This document shows, piece after piece, positions 56,684 to 64,000 of a stretch of DNA of 64,000 nucleotides (its first letter is position 1; every line of letters starts with the position of its first letter). Origin of the DNA: Mycobacterium sp. (GTDB lineage: Bacteria; Actinomycetota; Actinomycetes; Mycobacteriales; Mycobacteriaceae). The stretch covers positions 22,629 through 86,628 of the forward strand of contig WOYS01000023.1 in the NCBI GenBank assembly GCA_011620645.1. Reading direction: 5' to 3'. A program made the position numbers and the translations under genes. Below the pieces are notes generated by a model. The model saw nothing but the letters and a program-made list of their open reading frames with translations. It had not been told where the DNA came from and did no database searches.

Positions 56684-57845
56684 GCCAGGGGCCCATCCGG
56701 TCCAGTGCCGATCTGATATCGGCGGCTGCGCCGGCGAACGACAGCCGGACGAACGAGCCGCCGTGCACGGTGTCGAAGTCGACCCCGGGCGCGATGGCGA
56801 CACCGGTGTCGGCCAGCAATCGTGCGCAGAAGTCGAGTGAATCCGTGGAGTACCGGGAGATGTCGGCGTACACGTAGAACGCACCGTCGGCCGGCGCCAA
56901 CCGGTCCAGCCCGATATCGGTCAGACCCCTCAACAACACCTTGCGGTTGACGGTGTACTCGGCGACCAGTCCGTCGGCTTCCGCCAGCGACGCCGGATCG
57001 AAGGCGGCGACAGCGGCCAGCTGCGGAAGTGTCGGCGGACAGATGGAGAAGTTCCCGGTCAGGCGGTCGACCGCACGCCGCAGCGGCGCGGGCACCAGCA
57101 GCCAGCCCAGTCGCCAACCCGTCATCGCGAAATACTTCGAGAAGCTGTTCACCACAATGGGATTGCGTGATGTCTCCCATGCGCAACTGGTCGCCGGAGC
57201 GCCGGGGTACACCAGGCCGTGGTAGAGCTCGTCGCTGATCAGTTGCACACCCCGGTCATCGCACCAGGTCACGATCGCGGCCAGGTCGGCGGGCGGGATG
57301 ACGGTACCGGTCGGGTTGGCTGGGCTGGCGATGATCAGCCCTTTGACCGGTGGGTCCAGCGCCTCCAGCATCGCAACGGTCGGCTGGAACCGGGTGTCCG
57401 GCCCGCACGGAACCTCGACCGGTTCACACCCCAGTGCGGACAGGATGTTCCGATAACAGGGGTAGCCCGGGCTGGTCACCGCCACCCGGTCGCCGATATC
57501 GAAGCAAGACAGGAACGCCAGTAGGAAGCCGCCGGTGGATCCGGTGGTGATGACCACCGCGTCGGGGTCCACATCGATACCGTGACGGTCGGAATAGGAC
57601 GCGGCGATCACCTCACGCAACCGCGGAATGCCCAGTGCCACGGTGTATCCGAGGTTGTGGTGGGCGAGCGCCTCGGTGGCGGCGGCTCGCACCGGCGCCA
57701 GCGCTTGCGCGCTGGGCTGACCTGCGGACAGGTTCACCAGATCGCCGTGCGTGCGCTGACGCTCGGCCGCGGCGAGCCACACGTCCATCACATAGAACGG
57801 CGGGATCCCTGCGCGCAGCGCCACGCGTGGGGTGATGTGGGTCAT
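56649..57845 (-). CDS. aspB: Pyridoxal-phosphate aminotransferase, class I/II (AspB-like)
   Basis: A 398-residue fold-type I aminotransferase, equivalent to Rv3565. Cofactor-binding landmarks are the TTGSTGGFLLAFL segment near residue 97, SPANPTGTVIPP near 175, SDELYHGLVY near 208 and the Schiff-base Lys in NSFSKYFAMTGWRLGWLL near 240. It opens with RAGIPPFYVMDVWLAA, typical of this subgroup. The amino donor is not predicted reliably. TAACCT lies seven bases upstream of ATG 57845 on the minus strand (57858-57853), indicating a leaderless start. Confidence 0.92.
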   Translation of the reverse strand: MTHITPRVALRAGIPPFYVMDVWLAAAERQRTHGDLVNLSAGQPSAQALAPVRAAATEALAHHNLGYTVALGIPRLREVIAASYSDRHGIDVDPDAVVITTGSTGGFLLAFLSCFDIGDRVAVTSPGYPCYRNILSALGCEPVEVPCGPDTRFQPTVAMLEALDPPVKGLIIASPANPTGTVIPPADLAAIVTWCDDRGVQLISDELYHGLVYPGAPATSCAWETSRNPIVVNSFSKYFAMTGWRLGWLLVPAPLRRAVDRLTGNFSICPPTLPQLAAVAAFDPASLAEADGLVAEYTVNRKVLLRGLTDIGLDRLAPADGAFYVYADISRYSTDSLDFCARLLADTGVAIAPGVDFDTVHGGSFVRLSFAGAAADIRSALDRMGPWLRTSGTPADRR

Positions 57846-57871
57846 CGGTTCGAGGTTAGTCCGTTGACACC

Positions 57872-57934
57872 ATGACCACGCTCGAAGACCGCCCGAACAG
57901 TGCGCTGCCGGTGGTCGACGTCCAGCATGTCGTC
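57872..57934 (+). pseudogene. N-terminal remnant of an isochorismatase-like cysteine hydrolase
   Basis: ATG 57872 opens MTTLEDRPNSALPVVDVQHV, the usual beginning of isochorismatase-family hydrolases (ALxVxDVQNxVV). Similarity is lost after about 21 residues, at the 3' end of the xanthine dehydrogenase gene that comes in from the other strand. The TTGACA at 57864-57869 and start codon may still be active but lead to nothing useful. Confidence 0.55.
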
Positions 57935-57937
57935 ACA

Positions 57938-60640
57938 TCATCGAGCGGCTTTCGTCACCGCACGCCACACTCGGGCCGGCGTCATCGGCAGCTGATACAC
58001 CCGAGCACCGCAGGCCCGGGCGATGGCGTTGGCCAGGGCCGGGGCAACCGGGTTGTAGGGCGACTCGCTCATGGACTTGGCGCCCAAGGGTCCCAGGTCG
58101 TCGTAGGTGTCGGCGAAGTACACCTCGGTCACCGGGATGTCCGCCAGCTGCGGGATGTGATAGTTGCGCAGCGTCTGAGTCGCGACGGTGCCGTCGGGGC
58201 CGATCTGGATCTCCTCGAACAGGGCCGAACCGATCGCCTGGGCGACGCCACCTTCCACCTGGCCCCGGCACTGCTGAGGGTTCATCACCACCCCGGCGTC
58301 GGCGGCCTGCGCGGACTGCAGGATCCGCACCTCGCCCGTCTCGGTGTTCACCGCCACCCGGAATCCATGCACGTTGAATGCCACCGAACGCGGTGTGCCG
58401 TCATGCTTTCCGCTGCCGCTCATCGGGGTGGGCAGCGATCCGAAGTCCACCAGTTGCTCACCGCACCGCACCCCGTTGCGGTCCAGCGTGCACAACGCAG
58501 GCGACAGTCCGGTGAGTTCGGCGGCTGCTGACACCAGGGCCCGGCGCAACTGACGGCTGGCCAGCTGGGTTGCCCGACCGGCGACCACCGTCCCCGCTGA
58601 TCCGAACGCGCCGGTGTCGTAACCCGTTGTCGTGGTGTCGGATTGACGGATGACGATCCGATCGGCGTCGGTGTTGAGCTCGTGGGCAGCGAGTTGGGTG
58701 TGCACGGTGGTGGTGCCGTTGCCGAACTCCGTGGTCCCGATATCCAGGGTGTAGACGCCTTCGGCGTCCACCGACACCATCGCCTCGGCGAAATGCCCAC
58801 GAGGCGGGATGGTCGCGATCATGGCCACCGCCATGCCCTCGCCGACCCGCCATCCGTCCGGCGCCGTCACCCCGTTGCCCGCGTGCAATGCCGCCTCGAC
58901 AAGGTAGAGGCACTGGTCCAATCCGTAGCTGCCGAAGGTCAGATCGTCGTCGAGCACATGGGCGTCCACGAAACTGTCACCGGGCACGACGACATTGCGG
59001 TGGCGGAATTCGAACGGGTCGATACCGAGCCGTTCGGCGAGCTGATCGATCGCCGACTCGACCGCGAACATCACCTGGCCCAGTCCGTAACCGCGGAACG
59101 CGCCCGAGGGCAGGTTGTTGGTGTAGACCGCCTGGGCGTCGACGCGCTTGTTCGGGCTGCGGTACACCGCAACCGATTCCCCGCAGCCGTGAAACATCAC
59201 CCCGGGACTGTGGTTGCCGTACGCGCCGGCGTCCACGAGTGCGTCGATGGCCAGCGCGGTGAGGATTCCGTCGCCATCGGCGGCTACCGTTACATCGACA
59301 CGGAACGGGTGCCGGCAGGGTGCCACGGTGAATTGGTCGCTGCGCCGGAACTCGTATCGCACAGGGACACCGAGGCGCAGCACCGCCAGCGCCACCAGAT
59401 CCTCGGTCAGCATCTCCTGCTTGCCGCCGAAACCGCCGCCGACCCGTTTGGTGAACACGTGCACGTCGTCGGGGCGGAGTCCGAAGATGTGGCACAACTC
59501 ATTTCGGATCAGGAACGGCACCTGGGTGCTGGTACGGATGACCAGCCGCCCCGTCTCGTCGCGCCACCCGGTACACCCGTGTGTCTCCAGGTGTACGTGC
59601 TGGACCCGCTGGGTCTGCCAGCGCCCACGTATCACCGCACCACCGGAGGCCTCGGCGGCCGCGACCCCGGCCGAGACGTCACCGACCTCGCCGTGCAGTT
59701 CGGCAACCAGATTGCGGGCCGGATCGGCGATGCGTGACCGCGGTCCCTTGTCGGCATGCAACAGCGGCGCGCCTGCCGTCCGCGCGATCTCGGGTTCGAA
59801 TACCGGCGTCAACTCCTCGTAGGTGACGACTATTTCCCGGCAGGCATTTTCGGCGATGCCGACGCTGTCGGCCACCACCGCGGCGACGCGCTGTCCGACG
59901 AACCGCACGGTGTCGTCGAGTATGACCGTGTCGTCGGGATCGTCCTCACGCAGTTCGTGGCGCGCGGTCGAAAACAGCACCGGTGGACTGTCCCGGTGGG
60001 TCAGTACCAGACGCACCCCCGGCATCGATTCGGCAGCGGAGGCGTCGATCGACCGGATCCTGGCGTGCGCCAGTGGGCTCGCCAACACCGCCATGTGCAG
60101 CAACCCCAGGGGAGTGGCGTCCATGGTGTATTCCTCGGTACCGGTGACCACACGCACACCTGCGGGCGCGCCGATGGACCTGCCGGCGTCGCAACCTTCG
60201 GACTTGTCGATGTTGACCACTCCGGCGAGCGCATCGGTGATCGCCCGGTAGCCGGTGCACCGGCACAGATTGCCCTTGAGATGCTGCGCCAGGTCTGCCA
60301 CCTGGTCAGGCGTCAAAGCCGTTGCGGTGGTGACCATACCGGCGGTGCAGAAGCCGCATTGGAATCCGGCGGCCTCCACGAATCGGCGCTGCATCGGATG
60401 CATATCGTCCGGCGTACCCAGACCGGCGACCGTCGTCACGGCGCGGCCGGCCGCCCGAAACGCCGGGTAGACGCAGGAATGCACGGCGGCGCCGTCCACC
60501 AGCACCGAGCATGCGCCGCAGTCACCGGCGTCGCAGCCCTTCTTGACCTCGAAGTGTCCGTGATCGCGCAGGAATGTGCGCAGGCATTGGCCGGGACGAG
60601 GGTCGTCGTCCCAGCTAGCGCCGTTGACCGAGAATTTCAT
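57938..60640 (-). CDS. Xanthine dehydrogenase, fused 2Fe-2S and molybdenum-cofactor subunits
   Basis: A 900-residue molybdenum hydroxylase. The N-terminal ~145 residues are a two-cluster iron-sulfur domain (GCDAGDCGACSVLVDG near 35, CGFCTAGM near 93 and NLCRCTGY near 124). The rest is the XDH molybdopterin subunit, with KRVGGGFGGKQE near 400, SGAFRGYGLGQ near 514 and the catalytic-Glu region GAKSMSESP near 855. Usually these are two or three polypeptides; the fusion without the FAD domain is unusual. The FAD subunit is encoded just upstream, with overlapping stop/start. It oxidises hypoxanthine/xanthine towards urate, consistent with the neighbours. Confidence 0.92.
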   Translation of the reverse strand: MKFSVNGASWDDDPRPGQCLRTFLRDHGHFEVKKGCDAGDCGACSVLVDGAAVHSCVYPAFRAAGRAVTTVAGLGTPDDMHPMQRRFVEAAGFQCGFCTAGMVTTATALTPDQVADLAQHLKGNLCRCTGYRAITDALAGVVNIDKSEGCDAGRSIGAPAGVRVVTGTEEYTMDATPLGLLHMAVLASPLAHARIRSIDASAAESMPGVRLVLTHRDSPPVLFSTARHELREDDPDDTVILDDTVRFVGQRVAAVVADSVGIAENACREIVVTYEELTPVFEPEIARTAGAPLLHADKGPRSRIADPARNLVAELHGEVGDVSAGVAAAEASGGAVIRGRWQTQRVQHVHLETHGCTGWRDETGRLVIRTSTQVPFLIRNELCHIFGLRPDDVHVFTKRVGGGFGGKQEMLTEDLVALAVLRLGVPVRYEFRRSDQFTVAPCRHPFRVDVTVAADGDGILTALAIDALVDAGAYGNHSPGVMFHGCGESVAVYRSPNKRVDAQAVYTNNLPSGAFRGYGLGQVMFAVESAIDQLAERLGIDPFEFRHRNVVVPGDSFVDAHVLDDDLTFGSYGLDQCLYLVEAALHAGNGVTAPDGWRVGEGMAVAMIATIPPRGHFAEAMVSVDAEGVYTLDIGTTEFGNGTTTVHTQLAAHELNTDADRIVIRQSDTTTTGYDTGAFGSAGTVVAGRATQLASRQLRRALVSAAAELTGLSPALCTLDRNGVRCGEQLVDFGSLPTPMSGSGKHDGTPRSVAFNVHGFRVAVNTETGEVRILQSAQAADAGVVMNPQQCRGQVEGGVAQAIGSALFEEIQIGPDGTVATQTLRNYHIPQLADIPVTEVYFADTYDDLGPLGAKSMSESPYNPVAPALANAIARACGARVYQLPMTPARVWRAVTKAAR

Positions 60641-61470
60641 GCCAACTCGCCCCGTATCTGCTCGGCAAGTGTCAGCGTCACCGCCCGGCGCCAGTCGGGA
60701 TCACCGTGCGCGTCACGGGTCCACGCACCCCCCGGAATTCCGGACAGCCGGTCGCGCAGGTCATCGGCCGACGGTACGGCCGGGAACCGGAACACATGGG
60801 GCCGCACCGTCGCCGCGGTCACCGACAGCACGAACTGTCCGCCGTCCTCGGCAGAATCGTTGCGACCGATGATGACGACACCGGAGCGTCCGAGCGGAGA
60901 CGGCGCGAGCTTGCGATGGGCGGTACGGGCCCGCAGCGCGGCAGCCGGAAGGTGCGCCGCGCGCAGCACGTCGCCGGGTGCGAGCACATTGGTGGCCTCA
61001 CCGGTGACGAACTCGGCGACCGGCAGGGTGTAGTCGGTGCCGTCGGCGCGCCACACGGTGACCGAGCCGTCCAGCGCCGTGCACAGCGAGATGATCGCTC
61101 CGGCGGGAAAGGACAGGCAGATGTTGCCGCCCACGGTCGCGGTGCGCCAGATTTTGAATGAGGCCAGCAGCGCGGTGCAGCATTGCCGAAACAACGGTGC
61201 CGCCGACCAACTCGGCTCACTGGACGGCAATGTCGTTGACAGCGAAGCGAGTTCAGTCAGGGTGCAGGTCGCGCCGAGCTCGATGCCGTGCTCGGCGAGG
61301 ACGATCGGAGGCCAGCCCAGCCCGGTGATGTCCACGAGCCGGGAAACCGCCGGCTGCGGCTCGGAGAACAGCCAGGTCCCACCGGCCAGGATGGCGTCGG
61401 CAGGTCCGAGTGGCCACACCTCGTCGCGGCGGGTGGGGATGTGCACCGCCTCGACGGTGTTGAGGTCCAT
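60637..61470 (-). CDS. Xanthine dehydrogenase FAD-binding subunit
   Basis: A 277-residue FAD-binding protein of the CO dehydrogenase flavoprotein family. FAD motifs are ILAGGTWLF near residue 27 and ATVGGNICLSFPAGAI near 112; the C-terminal CODH domain begins near 170. It passes electrons from the iron-sulfur domain of the fused protein to the acceptor. TACGGT lies six bases before ATG 61470 on the minus strand (61482-61477), so it is probably a leaderless first gene of a two-gene operon. Its stop overlaps the fused gene start by four bases. Confidence 0.9.
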   Translation of the reverse strand: MDLNTVEAVHIPTRRDEVWPLGPADAILAGGTWLFSEPQPAVSRLVDITGLGWPPIVLAEHGIELGATCTLTELASLSTTLPSSEPSWSAAPLFRQCCTALLASFKIWRTATVGGNICLSFPAGAIISLCTALDGSVTVWRADGTDYTLPVAEFVTGEATNVLAPGDVLRAAHLPAAALRARTAHRKLAPSPLGRSGVVIIGRNDSAEDGGQFVLSVTAATVRPHVFRFPAVPSADDLRDRLSGIPGGAWTRDAHGDPDWRRAVTLTLAEQIRGELA

Positions 61471-61555
61471 CTACCGACCGTAGTCGCCGTCGTTGGCGCG
61501 TGCAGGTCGAAACGGTCGAACTGCGAGTTGGCGCAGACACTGTGACAATCGGCCC

Positions 61556-62917
61556 ATGCGTGTGTACCGCGGTCACCTGATCCACATCAGCGGTGCGGCG
61601 GACCTGGACGGTGCGCGTGCGCACCTGGTGAGCATCCCCGATGGCGCCCTCACGGTCGATCACGCCGGGGCCATCGGCTATAGCGGCGAGTTCTCCGAGC
61701 TGCCCGTGGAGGCCGCCGGTGCGCCCGTCGTGGACTGCCGACCGGCGTTCCTGCTGCCGGGGTTCATCGACACCCACATCCACTTCCCGCAGACACACTG
61801 TGTCGACTCCTACGGTGGCGGCCAACTGCTGGACTGGTTGCAGCGCTGCATCTTTCCTGCCGAGGCGATGCTCGCCGATCCTGCCTACGCCCGTGGCGTC
61901 GCGCGCGACTTCTGCAACCGCCGTATCGCGGTGGGTACCACCACCGCGCTGGTGTTCGGATCGGCATTCCCGCATGCCCAGGATGCCCTGTTCGAAGAGT
62001 CCGTCCGCGCGGGCCTGCGGACCATCTCGGGACGTGGCATCCAGACGGTGGGACCGGAGGCGGCCGGACCGCTGCTGACCGACGATGAAACGGCAATCGC
62101 GCTGACCCGCGCCGAGATCGACAAGTGGCACGCCGCCGGCGACGGCCTCATCCAGATAGCGGTGGTACCCCGGTTCGCGTTGTCGGTGACCGGCCGGACG
62201 CTGTATAACCTGGGCGAGCTCTACCATGCGGTACGCGGTGACGGGGTGTATTTCCACACCCATCTGTCGGAGAATGTTGGCGAAATAGCCTCCGTACGCG
62301 CCACTTACGGTGTCGAGCACTACCTGGACACCTACGACGGCAGGTTCGCAGGCGGTGCTGACGGCCGCTCCATGCTGGGCCGGCGCAGCGTGATGGCGCA
62401 CGCCGTGCACTGCAGCGACCACGAGCTGCACCGGATGGCAGAGACGGGCACCTCGATCGCGCATTGCCCGACCTCGCAGCTGTTCCTCGGGTCGGGCACC
62501 ATGCCGTGGCGGCGCACCACCGCCTGCGGGGTGAATGTGGCGCTGGGCACCGATGTGTCCGCCGGTGACGAATGGCTGATACCGCGCGTGCTCAACGACT
62601 GCTTCAAGGTTCATATCAGCGAACCCGAAGGTGCGGCACTGTCGGTGCCACCCGCCGACCTGTTGTTCACCGCGACGCTCGCCGGTGCGCGCGCTTTGGA
62701 CATCGCGGACCGGGTCGGCAATCTCGACGTGGGCAAGGACGCCGATTTCCTGGTGATCGATCCGCAGCGCCAGCCGTTGCTGCCCGAACTGCTGGCCCGG
62801 ATCGACCGTGGCGATGCCGACCGCCTGCTGTTCACCCTGCTGATGGGGATGCGCGAGGACGCCGTGGATCAGGTGTACGTGCGGGGGCGGCAGCTCAGGC
62901 CGATATCACCGGGGTGA
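61556..62917 (+). CDS. guaD: Guanine deaminase
   Basis: A 453-residue amidohydrolase that deaminates guanine to xanthine, the substrate of the divergent xanthine dehydrogenase. The metal site begins with HxH in PGFIDTHIHFPQTH near residue 67; further ligands are HTHLSENVGE near 236 and the Asp in VALGTDVSAGDEW near 335, with SIAHCPTSQLFLGSG near 300. GACAAT lies six bases before ATG 61556, a possible leaderless -10. It is divergent from the XDH FAD subunit (85 bases) and convergent with the HpxO-like gene, overlapping it by 23 bases. Confidence 0.93.
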   Translation: MRVYRGHLIHISGAADLDGARAHLVSIPDGALTVDHAGAIGYSGEFSELPVEAAGAPVVDCRPAFLLPGFIDTHIHFPQTHCVDSYGGGQLLDWLQRCIFPAEAMLADPAYARGVARDFCNRRIAVGTTTALVFGSAFPHAQDALFEESVRAGLRTISGRGIQTVGPEAAGPLLTDDETAIALTRAEIDKWHAAGDGLIQIAVVPRFALSVTGRTLYNLGELYHAVRGDGVYFHTHLSENVGEIASVRATYGVEHYLDTYDGRFAGGADGRSMLGRRSVMAHAVHCSDHELHRMAETGTSIAHCPTSQLFLGSGTMPWRRTTACGVNVALGTDVSAGDEWLIPRVLNDCFKVHISEPEGAALSVPPADLLFTATLAGARALDIADRVGNLDVGKDADFLVIDPQRQPLLPELLARIDRGDADRLLFTLLMGMREDAVDQVYVRGRQLRPISPG

Positions 62918-64000
62918 GCGGCCCGCCGAGAATGTTCCCCACGATCCCGCGAATGATATTGGTGCCGTCCTCCTTTCGGAGGTCTGCGTACCACTTCGCG
63001 GTCTCCTGTGGATCCTTGGCATGGGTGACATCGCAACGCTTGCGGGCTCGCAGCACCAGGTCGCCGGCGCGTTCGGCGCGGGCGGCCTCATATGCCGCGA
63101 GCACGGCGTGCACATCGTCGGGGTGGTCTTTGAAGGCCCACTGCAGTGCGATCGCGTCTTCCATGGCAGAGCAACCGCCCTGCCCGATGTCGGGTGTCGT
63201 GTTGTGCGCCGCATCGCCGAGCACCGCGACCCGGCCCTTCACCCAGGTGTGAAAGGGATCGAGATCCAGGATCTCCACCCGGTTGGTGGTCGCCGGATCC
63301 AGCTTGTCGATGAGGGTCTGCACTCCGGGCGCCCAATCGGCGAAGTGCCCGCGCAGAACCTCGCGCGCGCTGCCTTTCTCGTACGGCAGGCCCGCTCCTT
63401 CCACGACATCGAAGAAGAAATAGAACCGGCCGCCGGCGACCGGCATCACCGAGACCCGTTTCCCGTCACCGACATACGTGGTCCACTCGGTGGCCGGACC
63501 GATCGCGTCGTCGGTGTGCACCAGTCCATTGAAGTTGACGTAACCGGCATAACGCCGGGTGACCGGTTCGCCGAGCACATACTCACGGGTGATCGAGCTG
63601 GCACCATCGGCACCGATGATCACGTCGGCGGTCACGGTCGTGCCATCTGCGAAGGTCGCGGTCGCCGCGTCGGGTCCGTCCGCCACGCTCACCATCTTCA
63701 TGCCGAAGTTGATATCGTCCATGCCGTAGGCCTGCATCAGCATCGACTGCAGTTCGGCGCGAGCGATCGGGTACGGCCGCTGGCCGACCTCATCGATCAG
63801 CGGTTGCATCGAGAAACGGCACATCGTCTCGCCGGTCTGCGCGTCGAGGTAACTCATCGTCTCGACGATGCCGCCCAGCTGCGCCGTCTCCTCCTGCAGG
63901 CCCAGATAGTTGAGGCATTTGACCCCGTTCGACCACACCGAGATCGCGGCGCCGACCGGTTTGTTCTCGGTGACGCGTTCGTAAACTGCAGTGTCGATGC
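62895..64000 (-). CDS. hpxO: FAD-dependent urate hydroxylase (HpxO-like), 5' end outside the window
   Basis: At least 367 residues, open to the window edge. It is a flavoprotein monooxygenase of the HpxO type, which oxidises urate to 5-hydroxyisourate with NADH and oxygen. Visible motifs are GAAISVWSNGVKCLNYLGL near the edge, DVIIGADGASSITREYV (the GADG flavin-contact motif) and GDAAHNTTPDIGQGGCSAMEDA (the GD motif). The N-terminal GxGxxG motif is beyond position 64000. With guanine deaminase and xanthine dehydrogenase it makes a guanine-to-5-hydroxyisourate route; the following decarboxylase uraD is far away at 2.2 kb. Confidence 0.88.
   Translation of the reverse strand, partial: IDTAVYERVTENKPVGAAISVWSNGVKCLNYLGLQEETAQLGGIVETMSYLDAQTGETMCRFSMQPLIDEVGQRPYPIARAELQSMLMQAYGMDDINFGMKMVSVADGPDAATATFADGTTVTADVIIGADGASSITREYVLGEPVTRRYAGYVNFNGLVHTDDAIGPATEWTTYVGDGKRVSVMPVAGGRFYFFFDVVEGAGLPYEKGSAREVLRGHFADWAPGVQTLIDKLDPATTNRVEILDLDPFHTWVKGRVAVLGDAAHNTTPDIGQGGCSAMEDAIALQWAFKDHPDDVHAVLAAYEAARAERAGDLVLRARKRCDVTHAKDPQETAKWYADLRKEDGTNIIRGIVGNILGGPLTPVISA

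Noticed and set aside
57864..57890. TTGACA before ATG 57872 as an active gene promoter
   Set aside because: The reading frame loses family similarity after about 21 codons, so I treated it as a remnant.

Overview
The window is a GC-rich actinobacterial chromosome segment and almost certainly comes from a mycobacterium of the rapidly growing (Mycolicibacterium-like) type. Gene order matches the conserved block known in Mycobacterium tuberculosis as roughly Rv3628 down to Rv3565: ppa, dacB, a DUF2342 protease, tilS, hpt, lpqG, ftsH, folE-folP-folB-folK, panC-panD-coaX, lysS, lsr2, clpC1, lpqF, mhuD, mutY, can, disA, radA, lpqE, carD, ispF, cysS, a TrmH-type methyltransferase, arsB2, kstR and aspB. 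Many genes carry a mycobacterial leaderless layout, with a TAnnnT hexamer 6-8 bases before ATG or GTG.

Layout. 0-3.3 kb: dispersed repeats, a small hypothetical gene, Tat-exported phoD, uraD and ppa. 3.4-8.2 kb: dacB, DUF2342, tilS and hpt, then lpqG facing them. 8.2-15.9 kb: a variable island between lpqG and ftsH with a P2-type cation ATPase and CDF exporter pair, glgB, a small hypothetical protein and at least five decayed fragments (alcohol dehydrogenase, membrane protein, two IS pieces, an EphA-like hydrolase). 15.9-26.9 kb: one long co-directional run from ftsH through folate, pantothenate and CoA genes to lysS. 27-30 kb: lsr2 and clpC1. 30.2-32 kb: a cobalamin riboswitch driving cbtB, cbtA and a histidine phosphatase. 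32-44.9 kb: lpqF/mhuD, mutY/can, disA, radA, carD, ispF, cysS and arsB2.

45-50.6 kb is a zinc-starvation locus. Three Zur-like operators precede mrf (with rpmE2), rpmB2-rpmG2 and znuA-C-B. The alternative zinc-free ribosomal protein cassette is decaying: rpmE2 carries a +1 frameshift, rpsN2 has lost its start and most of its length, and rpsR2 is absent. 50.6-57.9 kb: a LacI regulator, otsB, kstR with a perfect KstR operator, an exported protein, a broken 3-hydroxybutyrate dehydrogenase next to an intact acetoacetyl-CoA synthetase, and aspB. 57.9-64 kb: purine catabolism (fused xanthine dehydrogenase, its FAD subunit, guanine deaminase, and an HpxO-like urate hydroxylase cut by the window end).

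Four observations stand out: missing ispD between carD and ispF; the decayed Zur cassette; at least nine short (11-20 bp), perfect or near-perfect head-to-tail duplications, nearly all in non-coding DNA; and near-identical leaderless start regions of lysS and cysS. No tRNA, rRNA, CRISPR array or intact mobile element was seen.
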